Shown piece after piece: positions 1 to 11,610 of a stretch of 64,000 nucleotides of DNA. This stretch comes from Eopsaltria australis (lineage: Eukaryota > Chordata > Aves > Passeriformes > Petroicidae), in assembly GCA_034509425.1 (NCBI GenBank), contig JAVTVJ010000814.1:558001-622000 (forward strand). The letters are read 5' to 3'. The position numbers and the translations under genes were made by a program. Each line of letters opens with the position of its first letter. Within the stretch, counting starts at the first letter, position 1. Below the pieces are notes generated by a model. The model ran no database searches, had not been told where the DNA came from, and saw only the letters and a list, made by a program, of their open reading frames with translations.

Positions 1-590
1 AGCCCTCCTGCACTGAGCTTCTCCTCCTTCCCCCTTCCTGCTGCCCATATTGCGTCCCCACGGGGTGTCCCCTCAACTCTCATCCCCCGTGTCCCGAGGG
101 GATGCTCGGCTCTGGCAGCACAGGCAAAGATGCTGGCGAAGCAGGTGCTGATAAATAGGTCAGCAATTCATCCCCCAGCACGGCCTGTCGGGGCTGGCAC
201 GGTCCTGGCAGCACCGTAAGTGACATTAGGAGCCACAGCCAAGCACAGGAGCCCTCCCACTGCTGGTGAGGGGACGGGCCAGCAGCAAGGGCTGGGACAG
301 CCATGGCATCCCTGCGGCTTCCAAACCCCCTTCCAGCCACCACGGGGATGAAAAAACCGTGAGGAGTTTTCATTTGGGATAAAGATTTTTAAACTTGGTT
401 TAATTAGAAAACACCCATTAATGTCCCTGCCCTCTACAAGGCTCAAGGCTCTCTCTCCATCTCTGCTTTCCACTCCTCACCAGCCTTGTGGAAAACCATT
501 ACCAGGAAGCAGCTTTGAAGTCCCAACTTTATTAAGATTGATTCCACCTGCCTCCAGTTTTGACAAGTCCAAAGCAAACATGCAGGGCCA
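1..590. other. Gene desert, no recognised feature
   Basis: G+C-rich unique sequence. No exon, RNA gene or transposon recognised. Short open frames here lack any protein family signature. Confidence 0.5.
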
Positions 591-760
591 CGGGGAGATT
601 TGGTAATAATTACCATCTTTAATTACTACTAAAACATCAATTGCTCTTGTTCAATTAGTATCAGAGATCCAGGCATGGCAAATTTTGTAGCACAAAATAA
701 GCTGAAAATTGATTTCTGAGCACTTAACGCAGATCCCAAATTGCAAACCTGATAAGGGGC
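590..760. promoter_or_regulatory. A+T-rich island, candidate conserved enhancer
   Basis: An abrupt A+T-rich block in G+C-rich surroundings, containing TAATAATTACC, TTTAATTACTAC and CAATTAGT homeodomain cores. Function is inferred from texture only. Confidence 0.35.
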
Positions 761-999
761 CCTGGCAGAGCACGGGCACCAACAGGGAGGGATCTCACCG
801 GTGGAATGGTTCCAGAGCAAGATTGATAACTTGTACACCTGCCTCGTGTGCCTGGAGAAGGAGGGACTCATGAAGGGAGTGCAGGGGAGGGGACAAGGAC
901 AGAGGCAGCCGGAGATGGACGGACAGGTGATGCATGGCTGGAAAGGGGGCACAGCTCCTCCCCTCTCACCAATGCAGTGCCACCCACCGTGGTCATCAC

Positions 1000-1150
1000 A
1001 GCATCACTGAGGGTGGAAAAAACCTTCAGGATCATCAAATCCAACCTGTGCCCGATCCCCAGCCCAGAGCACTGAGTGTCACCTCCAGTCCTTCCTCGGA
1101 GGACTCCGTCACCTCCCTGTGCAGCCCCTTCCAACGCCTGACTCCTCCTG
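1000..1150 (-). mobile_element. CR1 LINE 3'-end fragment
   Basis: The + strand reads GAGGGTGGAAAAAACCTTCAGGATCATCAAATCCAACC, then CACTGAGTGTCACCTCCAGTCC and CCCTTCCAACGCCTGAC. This is the reverse complement of the conserved CR1 3' region. It is old and degraded. Confidence 0.75.
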
Positions 1151-1454
1151 ATGTCCGACCTGAACCTGCTTCCAGAAAAAGCTGGATTCGCAGCCAGAGC
1201 CCCTCATGCCACTGGAGATGTCCCTGTCACAGAGAGAAGAGGGTTCATCGTTCTCCAGCTGCTTCCCCCGGATATTCGCTGCCCAGAGCCCGGCCAGGGC
1301 ACCCACAGCCATTACTGTCACTAACGATGACCATTCACACCAGAACACTCCGAAATCCCACTCCAGCATTACAGATTCACCAGCAGCCAATGTTTTCCCT
1401 TCCATTCCCGGTCAGGAAGAGGAGGAGAAAGGCCCGGTTTCCTCGCCCCCAGCG

Positions 1455-1580
1455 CGAGGGAGCAGCTAATTGCTGCGGCAATGGGCAGAGCCATTTGCAT
1501 AATGAAGCGTGGAAGGGATGTTTAGCTCATGTATTTTTTAGAAGGTTTATCTTTCATTTTATTTAGCTTAAGAAGGGCAC
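1455..1580. promoter_or_regulatory. A+T-rich island with POU octamer-like site
   Basis: CAGCTAATTGCTG and ATTTGCAT (1493-1500) are followed by TTCATTTTATTTAGC. Candidate non-coding element. Confidence 0.35.
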
Positions 1581-3025
1581 GTCACTCAAACCCGGCGGTC
1601 ATTTATAAAGACATTTCCACCGTGCCTGTGCAGAGCTGTCTCCAGGCCTAAGTGGCTGCTCCAACCAGCCCCGAATACTAATGGGAGCTGCATCCACACA
1701 GGAGGGAGGGATGAGGAGGCTGTCTCCAGCAAACTCCCTTCCTGCTATTCCCATGTGCAGCTTTGTGCGGAAAAATCCCCAACTCCCCCCTTGTGAGTAG
1801 CAGGTTTCTCTCTGCAGCCTCCTGAGCACCATCCCCATGAGGAAATGCCAGCACTGAGGGAACAGGTGCCCACAGAACCACGGGCAGGTGGTTTCTGAGG
1901 AAAGCTTTGAGCTGAGGCTGCTCATGGGCTCGGTGCGATTTAGAGGAAGTGCCTTTGCAGTAAGCAGGGAGCAAGTGAGCTCTCTGGGCCCTTCCAGCCT
2001 GTCCCAGACGTGCCCAGTGAGCAACTGGGGAGGGTCTGGGACTCTGCAGGACCCCGAGGACCACCCTGTCCCAGCGGGCTGCTGAGCAGGAGCCACCTGG
2101 CACCAACCAGGACCTGGCACAGCACCAGCTGCTTTTCCTTTAGCACCGGAGCCCTGCAGCTCCCCACTGATGGATCAACGCCCTCCCCAAAGCTTCTTGT
2201 GATGCAGCACTTCCTCACAGCCAAAGACAGGCCCTTCTCTCACCAAACCCTCGAGCCAAACAGGCAAACAACTGGAAAGTCATGCAGAGGGGGCAGCTGC
2301 CCACTTGCCTGGCACATTTCCTCCTCTCTTTCGTCTGCTCCGCCTCCCACACCTCCCCACAGCTTAAAAGGAGAAGCCCAGCTCAAGTGCTGAAAGCCAG
2401 AAATTCCCTGTGTGCCTTTGTCCCTGCCACAGGTGGCTCCAGGGACCTTTCCCACATTGTCCTTGCTCCCACACGATGCAGCACCTGCTATTCCTCCCAC
2501 ATGCCCTGGAAGTGACCACCCACGGGCTGTGCCAGGGTGTGGTGACATGTGGCAGCACCGTGTCACTTGCCAGCACCCCGAGGTGGCCTGGGCATTGCCC
2601 ACTGCTCCAGTGCCTGGCACAGCAAGGCAAAGACCATTCAAACACGTGGCTACAGAACATTTCTCATGTTGGAGCTGTTCCCTGGGCACCACTCCTGCCC
2701 AGGCAGGGCCCACACTCAGGGCTGCCCCCACCAAAACACGCCCAATTTTCCTTTTACACAGAATTTCCGTGTCCTTGGGTAAAACTCGGGGTTGCTGCAG
2801 TGGTGAGTGCGTGCCAGCAGCAGCACAAACAGCCTCAGGGGAGCACAGATCCTGCAGCCCTGGGCTGGGACGGGGCCACCCCTATTTGAAAGCTCTGGAT
2901 GAGCCCAATGACCCTCCAGTTCTGTGGACAGAACCCAGCTCAGGTGGGCAGCAGGGCTGGCTCCCACCTTGCAGCTCCTCCCCGAGCTGAGCAACCCTGC
3001 ACGCACAGGTGCACACGAGCTGGAG
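1581..3025. other. Gene desert, no recognised feature
   Basis: G+C-rich unique sequence. Several open frames of 60-190 codons occur on both strands; none shows a start context, splice structure or family motif. Confidence 0.5.
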
Positions 3026-3185
3026 ACAGGGCTCCAAACTAATTAGCACACGCACAGCCACTCATTACTATTATTACTATGACATTATTAATTTCCCCAC
3101 CTCTCGTCTGCAGCTTTTCGGTGCCTTCATTTCAATCTGCTTCAGCATCAGGAGATGGAAATTAAACCCAGGCGTTTATCCCGGA
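3026..3185. promoter_or_regulatory. A+T-rich island, candidate enhancer
   Basis: AACTAATTAGC, an ATTACTATTATTACTATGACATTATTAAT run, and TGGAAATTAAAC lie within 150 bp of low CpG sequence. Confidence 0.33.
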
Positions 3186-3354
3186 GTCACGCAGCCCCTC
3201 CCCTCCTCCTCCTCCCTTTCCACTGCACTCACTGCCCGTGCACCACAGGCTCCCAGTGCCCCCAGTTTGGGTCAGAACTGGCATCCACGGCCCCATTTCA
3301 CCCCGTAAATGGGGATTTGTTAACTCCAGGGCAGCAGCCAAGCAGGGGAACAGG

Positions 3355-3585
3355 ATGCTGAGATCTATTTGTTGGGAGTCATTAGCTACTCACGACGATC
3401 AATCTATTACCATAAACTTAAGCTTCCAGATTCTTTCATTTTAAATGAATTTTCACATCGTATTTCCAAACGAGCTCTGCCTCCAGTCAGCTCCCCTTTA
3501 TCTAATAAAGCTATGCAAATATTTTGTTATATTTCAATGAAATATGTCAAAAAGTATTACCCAGTGCATTATCTCAGCATCAGCA
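3355..3585. promoter_or_regulatory. A+T-rich island with octamer ATGCAAAT
   Basis: An exact POU octamer ATGCAAAT occurs at 3513-3520. Around it are GTCATTAGC, TCATTTTAAATGAATTTTC and TTTCAATGAAATATG palindrome-like words. One of the best enhancer-like blocks in the desert. Confidence 0.4.
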
Positions 3586-4314
3586 GGGAGGCTCTGGTCC
3601 CTGCCACAGGCAGGCTGTCACTCACGGGCCCTGAGGTGACATGGGACAAGTGTCCCCTGCCCCACTGTGACCTCTTTGAAGGTCACCTGGGGCAGGTAAT
3701 GCTGCCGTGATCCCAGGGGTGTTCAGGGGGGCAAAAGGGGCACGGTGCCATGGAGCACGTGAGGAGGTGCCCTGAGGAGGTGGCAATTCCTCCTGGCACC
3801 TGGCCAGCCAGAGGGGACACCTGGAGAACACCTTGCTGCCTTTGATGTGCAGCAGGGACTGTCCTTCAGTCCTCCCCTCGACTGGTTACAGCCAAAGGAC
3901 ACCGTGTGCCAACCTCCCCCAGCCCCCACTCCCCGTCTCAGAACTCGCCTTTACAGATTTATTTTTTTTTTTTAAAAGCACTTTTATATTTTTAATTGGT
4001 ATTCTGAAAACTCGGAGCCTTCCCCAAGGAGCTGGGATGTTTGTCTTCAAAAAAGCCTTTCTTTTCCCAACAAATTTTTTCAAGTACAAATTTTGCTGGC
4101 ACGGATGAATGAGCTGCCATGTGCCTCCCGTGACCTGCCTGGCTTCTCCCGTTCCCAGGCTGGGTGTGAGGGGGAGGAGAGGCAGCACTGCAGCATCCTC
4201 CCAGCACTGAGCCCAGCACCCCCAGCCCCCCAAGCAGCTCCTGCCAGGCCCAGGGGTCCGGATCCCAGCTGGGCAAAGAGCCACCGCTCCCCCTGCTCCT
4301 GCTCTCATGTGCTG

Positions 4315-4460
4315 GCACCAAATTAAATAACTGCAACTCCCTTTTTATTCTCCATTTGACAGTAACGTATTGCAAATGCAGCTGGTTTTGACATCCTAAT
4401 ATTCAGGCTTGTATCCCTTGGGATAAACACGTCATCTGTTATCTGAGCAAATGATTTGTA
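4315..4460. promoter_or_regulatory. A+T-rich island, candidate enhancer
   Basis: AAATTAAATAACTG, TTGCAAATGCAGCTG (octamer-like plus E-box CAGCTG), CCTAATATTCAGG and ATCTGTTATCTG occur together in about 140 bp. Confidence 0.33.
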
Positions 4461-5154
4461 CCGGGACAGCAGGGAGCAGGGAAGTGGAGCAGACAGGCAG
4501 AGCTGGGCTGGGGCAGAGCGTGGTGCCCAGCCTGGCCATGGTCCTGTCCCACCAGCACAGGATGTCCCCATGCCCCGAGCATGGGGTCAACCAGCTTTTA
4601 TCTCGTTGCCCTGGACCACAGCCTTTCCAGGGAAGCGTTGACAGCCGGGACAAAGGGCAGAGCACACAGGGCAGGGCACACAGGGCATGGCTGAGTGCCC
4701 AGGGTGGCTGCTGTCATTAGCAGGGTGGTGGCACTGCTGCCATCAGCAGGGTGGTGGCCCAGCTCTGGCTCCTGTCCTTCCTCAAGCCCTGCCTGGCTGC
4801 CTGTGACCCACTGGGAAGGCAGCCAGGACGCCCCTGGTGTCACACAGCCCATGGCACGTGCCCTGTCCAAGGACTGGTGTTCCCTTGAGGTCACTGCCTC
4901 ATCCACATAATGTGTGGATGATTTTATTAGGCAGAATCTCAAGCATTTATTTCCTTTCAGAGGTGAGAAAATTGGAAAGGTCTCAGGTCTGTTTTTCACG
5001 CACTTGTAGCGCAAAAGACAGAGAGGGATTAAATCCCTCGTGGAGTGTTCTGACCTGTGTGAGAAAACGATGGGCACAGGGCTGGGAAAGCAAAGGGATC
5101 CCTCTGCCGTGCCCAGTGGGAACCTGGAGCAGAGGGTGCCTCGTACTGGTCCTC

Positions 5155-5734
5155 TGTAGTGGTTTGAAAGCAAATTAGTGAGAGACTCAAAGTCAGAACT
5201 ACAATTTAGTGGAAAAATTAAAATAAATGCAGTAGTACAAAAACACTGACTGAGTCAGAATCCAACCTGACACCCTGGCGGTCAGGGTGTTGGTAGCAGT
5301 CCAATGAGGTGGTGGCTGCAGCTCTGGGAGTGATAGATGTGGTTCTGTTGAGGCAGTGATCCTGTGAAAGGTGCAGTTCTCCTCTGAAGGTCCAGTGCTG
5401 GTGTGGAAGGGTCTGCTCTTCCTCTGGGAATGCAGTGGAAAAGCTGCCTTGTGGTGTTTCAAATCCCAGATTCTATCCAGGTAGGAATGTTTGGTTCCTC
5501 CCCCTGGGCGGGGCATCTCCCAATGGGATGATGGAGTTTATCAGTGGCACTCAATGGCCCATGAACTGCAGCCATCAGGGAGGAGCAAAGCCAAGTGCCC
5601 CAGCTGGCTCCAAGAGCTGGCCCATGAGAAGACACGGCCTGGGGCCATCAGGGATGAGGCAGGAACACTGCCCCAGCCAGCCCCAACATCCCATGGAGAT
5701 GGGGATAGAATACAGACCATTGGAACCTGAGACA
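5155..5734. mobile_element. Solo LTR of an endogenous retrovirus (580 bp)
   Basis: The element begins TGTAGTGG and ends GAGACA (TG...CA). It is flanked by the 5-bp direct duplication TCCTC at 5150-5154 and 5735-5739, which is the hallmark of retroviral-type integration; five bases fits ERVL-like elements. No gag, pol or env remnant adjoins it, so it is a solo LTR left by recombination. The sequence resembles LTRs I associate with songbird genomes, but the family name and orientation are not certain. Confidence 0.85.
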
Positions 5735-5739
5735 TCCTC

Positions 5740-6470
5740 CCAGGCCACGCACCAGGGACGGGCAGTGCAGTGTCTTTGCTCCATCTGTGGCAGGCTCAGG
5801 GCAGCCGGGAGCACGGGGAATTCCAGCTGTGGCGTTTCCTTTCAGACTGTAACAGCTCCATCCACTCACCAGTGCTTCCCATGAACGGGTTTGCAGGGCT
5901 TAGGTGATATCAAAACTCCATTGATTGTTTTGCTCTGTGTTTAAGGAATAAAAGTGGTGGAGCTTTCCCAGAAATCCTTTGAGCAGCAAGACACAACTGT
6001 GGCTCGGGGCTGAGTGCAGAGCAAACGCAGGGGTTTATTTCTCTTCCCAACGCAGCTCTGGACTTGCTCTACAGAGGAAAATGATTGTGGATGTTATTTA
6101 ATCAAAGGCAGGAGCTGATTCCTGACTATCCGACCTCCTGCTGCACTTGATAGCCTCCCTCCCACCGACTCTAATCCAGGTATCCATGTGGTGCCCCCAG
6201 TGCCCTGCTCCAGCTCCCTCACCTGCAGATCCACCTGTATCCCCCAGCCAGGATCCTGTGCCAGTGCCAGAGGCTGCAGCACCTGCTCCCACCCGGACTC
6301 CTCCTCCACCACGATGTGGTGCCCCTGGAGAACCCTTGGAGCTGCCAGGCATCCCCAGCCCAGGCTCCTCACGGGGGACTTCGGGGCTGAGATGATTTCA
6401 CCCTGAACTCCCCATCCTTCCACCCCACACTGCCACCTTTCCCAATCCACCAGGCACTCAGAGGGGAGAA
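5740..6470. other. Gene desert right of the LTR, no recognised feature
   Basis: Unique sequence of mixed composition. No exon or further retroviral sequence was recognised after the target duplication. Confidence 0.45.
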
Positions 6471-6474
6471 TTTG

Positions 6475-6745
6475 GCATGAGTCTTGAGGGTTTATGTTAA
6501 AATCTCCAGGAAGAGGCTTGATGCCCGTGAATATTCCGTAGGAGGAGATGGATTAGTGACTGAGACATATCTGAAGGGATTTGTGAGGAATTATTTATGG
6601 TGGTAACAAGTAAGCACTCATTTAGCTTATATTATACATTATCCAAACAAGGCGTTGAGCTCTGGAAGTTAAGGCAGTAATGCCACTCCAAATTAAATTC
6701 ATCAGTGCCTTAATTAAGATCTATATTTAGTTGTTAATTACGGGG
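6475..6745. promoter_or_regulatory. A+T-rich island rich in TAATTA cores
   Basis: CAAATTAAATTCATC, CCTTAATTAAGATC (palindromic), TTGTTAATTACGG and GCTTATATTATACATTATCC occur in 270 bp. It ends sharply at a G+C-rich flank. Confidence 0.38.
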
Positions 6746-6949
6746 AGAGGAGCAGAGGGTGAGATGCGGCGCGGGGAGTGACGCTGCGAGAGGGGAGTGC
6801 ACGGTGGGATGGGGTTTGGGAGGGAAAAGAGAACTGGAAATCCCGGGAAGAGGCAAGAGGACACAGCTCCCCTCTCCCACCTCCCCTGCACCCACCTCAT
6901 CAGCGGCTGCAGCCGGCTTTGATCCCAGAAATCAAACCCCGGCTGATGG

Positions 6950-7045
6950 GTGACTGGATGTTATGCTAATCCGGGTTGATTGAGCTGAGATAATTACACT
7001 TCATCCAGGTTTCCTGGGAGTTTTGAATAAATATTGATGCGCAGC
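6950..7045. promoter_or_regulatory. Small A+T-rich island
   Basis: TTATGCTAATCC (octamer-like plus a K50 homeodomain TAATCC), GATAATTACAC and ATAAATATTGATGC. Possible element; weak evidence. Confidence 0.28.
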
Positions 7046-8480
7046 TGTCCCCCCGCTCAGGTACCTGTGCTGGAGAGCTCTGTGCCTGCTTCGGGCTTGC
7101 CTTGGGCCAGTGGATGGGCTGGGAATGGGACCAGCAGGGGACACTGGGATCCACCAGTGGCCCTCCTGGTACAGGAATCACATCCAAGCTCCCTCTCAAG
7201 GCGCCGTGAGCTCATTGTGCCTTCTCCTCATCCAGAACAGCACAGCACCTGGCCGGGGGCCCTCCCTGACACGCAGAACCTTCACCAAGATATTTGCCAG
7301 GGCCATCCCTGCCCAGAATGTCGCGGGAGAGGCACCAGGACCCTGGGTCTGCATCCACGGGATGGGCGAGGGGCAGCTGGAGCCTGTGGCCAGGAGCCAT
7401 CTGAGCTGCCTCGGGAGCAGGAGACACGAGAAAACAAGGAAATCAAATTATACATTCCTGGGAAGCATTTATAAGCTGTGTGCATTCTTTAATCTTAATT
7501 AGAAATCTTAGCAGCTCCTGCCGGCTCTGTAATCAACGCTGGAGCGCGGCTGACCCCCATCGTGCTCACCTTGAGAGTCTGGAGCAGGTATTTGAGGGGG
7601 GAGCCGAGGATGGAGCCGGCTCCGTGTGCCGGGACAGCCCGGGGCTGCAGAGCCGGGATAAGAGAGGAATGGTGGGGAATGATGAGTGTTCACCGAGCTC
7701 TAATTAAACATCCCGCACTGACAATTCCGGGAGCCCCTGATCATCTCCTTGCTTGGCTCAGTAACATCCCTGTTTGCCATAAATGTGATTTCCTGGTGCC
7801 CCAGGAGAGTGGGCAGCTCGGGGGGCAGCGCCGGGCACTCACATGGGAGAAAACATGCCAGTGCCAGCGGAAAGCCTGGGCTGGCTGGAAAACTGGTGGC
7901 TGAACGGGTGTTCTCTGGAAAACGTGCTGTCCTGTCCGCATGCCCTCGCTGCACACCGTCCTCATCCAAGTCTTTAGTGGCGATGCTCGGCTCTTCATTA
8001 GCGTGAGGATAAACAGCCCCTTGTTTGCTCTCCGCCGTCCGGCTCGAGCTGAGCAAACACGGAGAGGGCAGGGCAAACAGGGAGCCGCTGGCCGGGCCTG
8101 CGGGGTCACTGCTGCGGGAGAGCTGGGCCAGGAGCCCCGCACCTCGGCGGGACCCGGGCTGGGCTGTGAATCCCCCCTGCAGCACCACAGAGCCCCCCCT
8201 GCACCCCTCCAGCTCAGCCCTGCAGGGGGTTCTGCCTCTTCCAGTTTGATTCTTGCACTGGGATGACGCACTGGGTATTTTGGGGGCGCAGGAAGGGCTG
8301 GCAGAGCCCCCAGATAGTGCCCGCAGCAGTGGTGGGGGAAAGGAATGCAGTCCTGCCTTCCCCATCATCCAGGGGGCTCATTTGTACCATCATTCCCGTG
8401 TTTTGGATGTCTTCCAGGGTGTTTTGCTCTGCCAACCCCTCCCCGCTGTGAGCTGCGTGCTTCCCAGCCCAGCCCCTGTG
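7046..8480. other. Gene desert, no recognised feature
   Basis: G+C-rich unique sequence with short A+T patches near 7440-7510. No supported gene. Confidence 0.45.
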
Positions 8481-8482
8481 CA

Positions 8483-8532
8483 TGTATATATATATTTATA
8501 TATTTATATATTTCTGTGTGTGTGTGTATGCA
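8483..8532. repeat. (TA)n / (TG)n simple repeat
   Basis: Alternating TATATATATTTATATATTTATATATTT is followed by TGTGTGTGTGTGTATG. Open frames here are tyrosine/isoleucine/valine nonsense and not genes. Confidence 0.95.
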
Positions 8533-8696
8533 GCAGGCACATTCCCAGCGAACACAAACAAACAGAGCTCTCCGTATTTGCACACAGAGCAGGAAGCGCT
8601 TCCAGCCCTCCTGTGCTTCCCCAGCTGGGGCAGGAGCTGGGTGGGAGTGGAGCTGGGGCAGTCCCAGTCTGTTCACCCCACAGTGGGGACTGATTT

Positions 8697-8900
8697 GTGA
8701 AATCAAAGAATCCCAGAATGGTTTGGGGTGGAAGGGGCCTTAAAGCCCATCCAGTGCCACCCCTGCCATGGGCAGGGACACCTCCCACTATCCCAGGGTG
8801 CTCCAAGCCCCACCCAGCCTGGCCTTGGACACTTCCAGGGATCCAGGGGCTGCCACAGCTTCCCTGGGCAGCCAGGGCCTCACCATCCTCAAAATAAATA
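8697..8900 (-). mobile_element. CR1 LINE 3'-end fragment
   Basis: It begins with AATCCCAGAATGGTTTGGGG and continues through TGCCATGGGCAGGGACACCT, CTTGGACACTTCCAGGGATC and CCTCACCATCCTCA, the reverse complement of a CR1 3' end. A moderately well kept copy. Confidence 0.92.
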
Positions 8901-9759
8901 ATGTTTTCCCAATATTTTTTCTTTGGGAGATCCCACTGGGATGGGCAGCTCTGATGCCATCCCAGCTCTGCTGGGCACCGGCTGCTGCTCTGAATTCTGC
9001 CATTTTTTCAAGCCTGGGAGTAAACAAAGCAGTGCTAATAAATGAGAGGCACCATCCCGGCACTCCTCGTGTAATTGCAGTTATTTAATAACCTCCCTGT
9101 GACTTAAGCAAGGCAGCCAAAAATCCTTCCCTCCGAGGGACAACGCTGGGGCGCTGCATCCTACATTGCTGCTCGCAACAGCTAATGAGCAATAAAGGCT
9201 GCGTTTTAGCAATAATTAAAGCTCCCAAGGGCTCCCGTGTCCTCGGTGCTGACTGCAGCCACCTTGCATGGGGAAGGGGAGCAGCGCCATCCATGCCACC
9301 CGTGCCATCCCTCCCGGGGCACAGCATAAGGTTTCGGCACATCCCTGGCTGCCAGAGCATTGTCCCTGTGCCACCCTGCCCTCCTAGAGCACCGCTCCCC
9401 GCCTGGGTTATTTTCTCAAGCGCCCTCAGCACAGGCAGGACTCGCAGCTCTGATCGGCTCCATCGATCGGATCTCTTAGAAACTCACGGACTAATTAAGT
9501 TGTGTCCCGCCCTGGCTGCCACGGCCGGGGCGCTGCGGGGAGGGTGAGCAGGATCCGGGCAGTGCCACCCTTCCCTGCTGGTGTGGGGTGCCACCAGGAC
9601 CCCCCAGGCGTGCCACACTGTCCCCTCCAAACGGAGCAGGGGAAGGCGGGATGATTTGTTGACATCTCTGCTTCTGGTCACGATAAAAATAAATAAATAA
9701 GGGGGGAGAAAAATCCCTGTGAACATGAGTAATGGCCCAGGAATGAGCAACCCGAGATA

Positions 9760-9980
9760 AAACTGAATAATAACATGTCAAAAACTACACGATGTGGGTT
9801 TTTATTCCCCAGCGGAGTTTCCTTCCTGCTAATCCATCACTGTAGAAGATGCAAGATTACTGCTTTCACAAAAAACTCCGGGAGATAAATGTGAGTAAAT
9901 TAGGGTTTATTATATTATTTAGGGCAATATAATTTCAAAAGTTCCTTTATTAAATTATTTATGCCCCTGGCGGTGGCTCA
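9760..9980. promoter_or_regulatory. A+T-rich island, candidate enhancer
   Basis: AACTGAATAATAACATG, GTAAATTAGGGTTTATTATATTATTTAGGGCAATATAATTTC and TTATTAAATTATTTATG. Sharp edges against G+C-rich flanks. Confidence 0.33.
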
Positions 9981-11320
9981 GCTGGGCAGTGGCCCTCCCT
10001 GGCAGCATCCCCCTGTGCCGGGTGGCCGCTGTGGTGGCTGAGGCGGGGACAGAGGCGGTGACAGCCATCGTGTCCCGTCAGCAGCAATGCCAGCCTGGGA
10101 GGATCCCCGGAGCACCGTCCTCCCTGGCTCCTGCTCCGCAGCCCCCGAGGTGACATCCCGGAGACACCAGCGAGGGGCAGCAGCCCCCCGGGGCCCCCCG
10201 GCACCGCTGAACGCGGCACACGCGGACGTGCCTTTGTCCCGCTCCCGCTGGCGCTTAAACAAGGAGTCAGGCGTTTTTCTGGAAATTGCAGCAAAATTAC
10301 AGTCCCATCCATAATGGAAGGCTTGTCCTCCAGAGGGGAGGCTGGCAGGAGCCAGCCGTCCTGCTGCAACACGGATGCAGCCTGTATTTAAACCCGGTGG
10401 AGGAGGCTCTCGCCCGTGTGCGGCCTCTCCATCAGCGCACGGAGGGGTCAGGGCCGGCAGGGGATGAACCCGGGACAGGCCAGGTGAGGCAGGTGGGGAC
10501 AGATGAGCTTTGGCACGGCGAGCGGAGGAAGGAAGGTGCAGGAATTTAACGAGAGCAGCCTCGCTCCTCTTTGCCAGGACAGCTCTGTTCCCCCGGGCAT
10601 CCCCGAGCATCCCAGGTGGGAACGCCGCGCTGGCAGGGAGGGAGGGATGGAGAAACCCCGCACCGCCGAGGGCACGGAGCCCACCATGCCAGCAATCCAC
10701 ACGGAGAGGCTGCTGTGCTCGCACGGCCACTCCCGGCCAGGGCAGCACCACCACGGCCCCGAGCACCAGCACCAGCCCCGCGGCCACGCCCGCTCCCGAT
10801 CCCTGCTGGCCCCGACACCAGAGCCGGGGTCCCGAGCACGCCAGGCGCGCCGGGGGCTCCTGAGCGCCGGGAGCTGCCGTGGCGTCCCTGCTCGTTAGCT
10901 CCCGGCCCCGGCAGCCGGCTAACGAGGCCGGAGCTGACAGAGGAGGATTACCCGCTCCCAGGAAGCCGGCGTGATTGTGTTTACTCCAGAACCTGGGCCG
11001 ATTTACTTGTCGGTGCGCATCATTAATCTTCTTCTACAATCCCTTCCCCATCTGCTCCCACTTTTTAATGAACTGCCACTTGCCACACTCAATAAAATCA
11101 ACGCTTTCCCGGGATCGCAGCAAGAGGGGAGGCAAGAGGCAAGGCAGGGAGGGAGGGATGGAGATAAAGAGATGCACTTTGCTTTGGGAAGGTGTTTTCT
11201 CATCTACATGGGCAAACAGAGCGCAGCAGCTCTCCCTGAGACACTTTTGGCTGCCTTGCCCCGAGCCAGTCACAAATAACCACATCAGACTGTGCCGAAC
11301 GCGAGCCGTACAATGCCGAG
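9981..11320. other. G+C-rich desert segment, possible CpG island
   Basis: Long G+C-rich stretch with frequent CpG (especially 10100-10930), opening long overlapping frames on both strands. No protein family or splice pattern supports a gene. It could be an unannotated CpG-island promoter of a non-coding RNA, but nothing in the sequence proves it. Confidence 0.4.
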
Positions 11321-11329
11321 TGTCAGCCC

Positions 11330-11610
11330 AAGTTTGATCCCAGCTCTGCTGTTCTACACAATTATTTTCAGCGCATCAATACTGCAGGCGGCACCGAGAT
11401 TGTAGTTTTCCAGCTTGCTGGCAGCTCTGGGGATTCATCCGATATCAGGCTATTACCTTCTGATTACTTTCCTTGGCAGCCAACCCGTTTGGAGCTGGCA
11501 AATAAACAATAGGGAAGAGTGTGATGGGGAGCTTAGCTTTCAAATTACACTTTTCAATCATTTGTCACACCAAAGGTATAATGAGTGTTTCATACAAAAC
11601 TCAAAAGGCT
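11330..11610. promoter_or_regulatory. Moderately A+T-rich island, candidate enhancer
   Basis: ACAATTATTTTCAGCGC, CTATTACCTTCTGATTAC, GGCAAATAAACAATAGGG (SOX-type ACAAT) and TTTCAAATTACAC occur together. Confidence 0.3.

Noticed and set aside
934..1566. A 210-codon + strand frame
   Set aside because: It runs through a CR1 fragment and an A+T-rich island, has no family motif, and shows no splice or promoter context.
5223..5230. AATAAA inside the LTR as a poly(A) signal giving its orientation
   Set aside because: It lies only about 70 bp from the left end, which would leave an implausibly short U3, so it does not settle orientation.
8465..8550. Peptides with YIYIYI or VCVC runs
   Set aside because: Translation of a (TA)n/(TG)n microsatellite.
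10500..10900. Possible CpG-island gene in the desert
   Set aside because: Long open frames in all directions reflect G+C richness. No conserved domain, signal peptide with a plausible body, or consistent exon structure was found.
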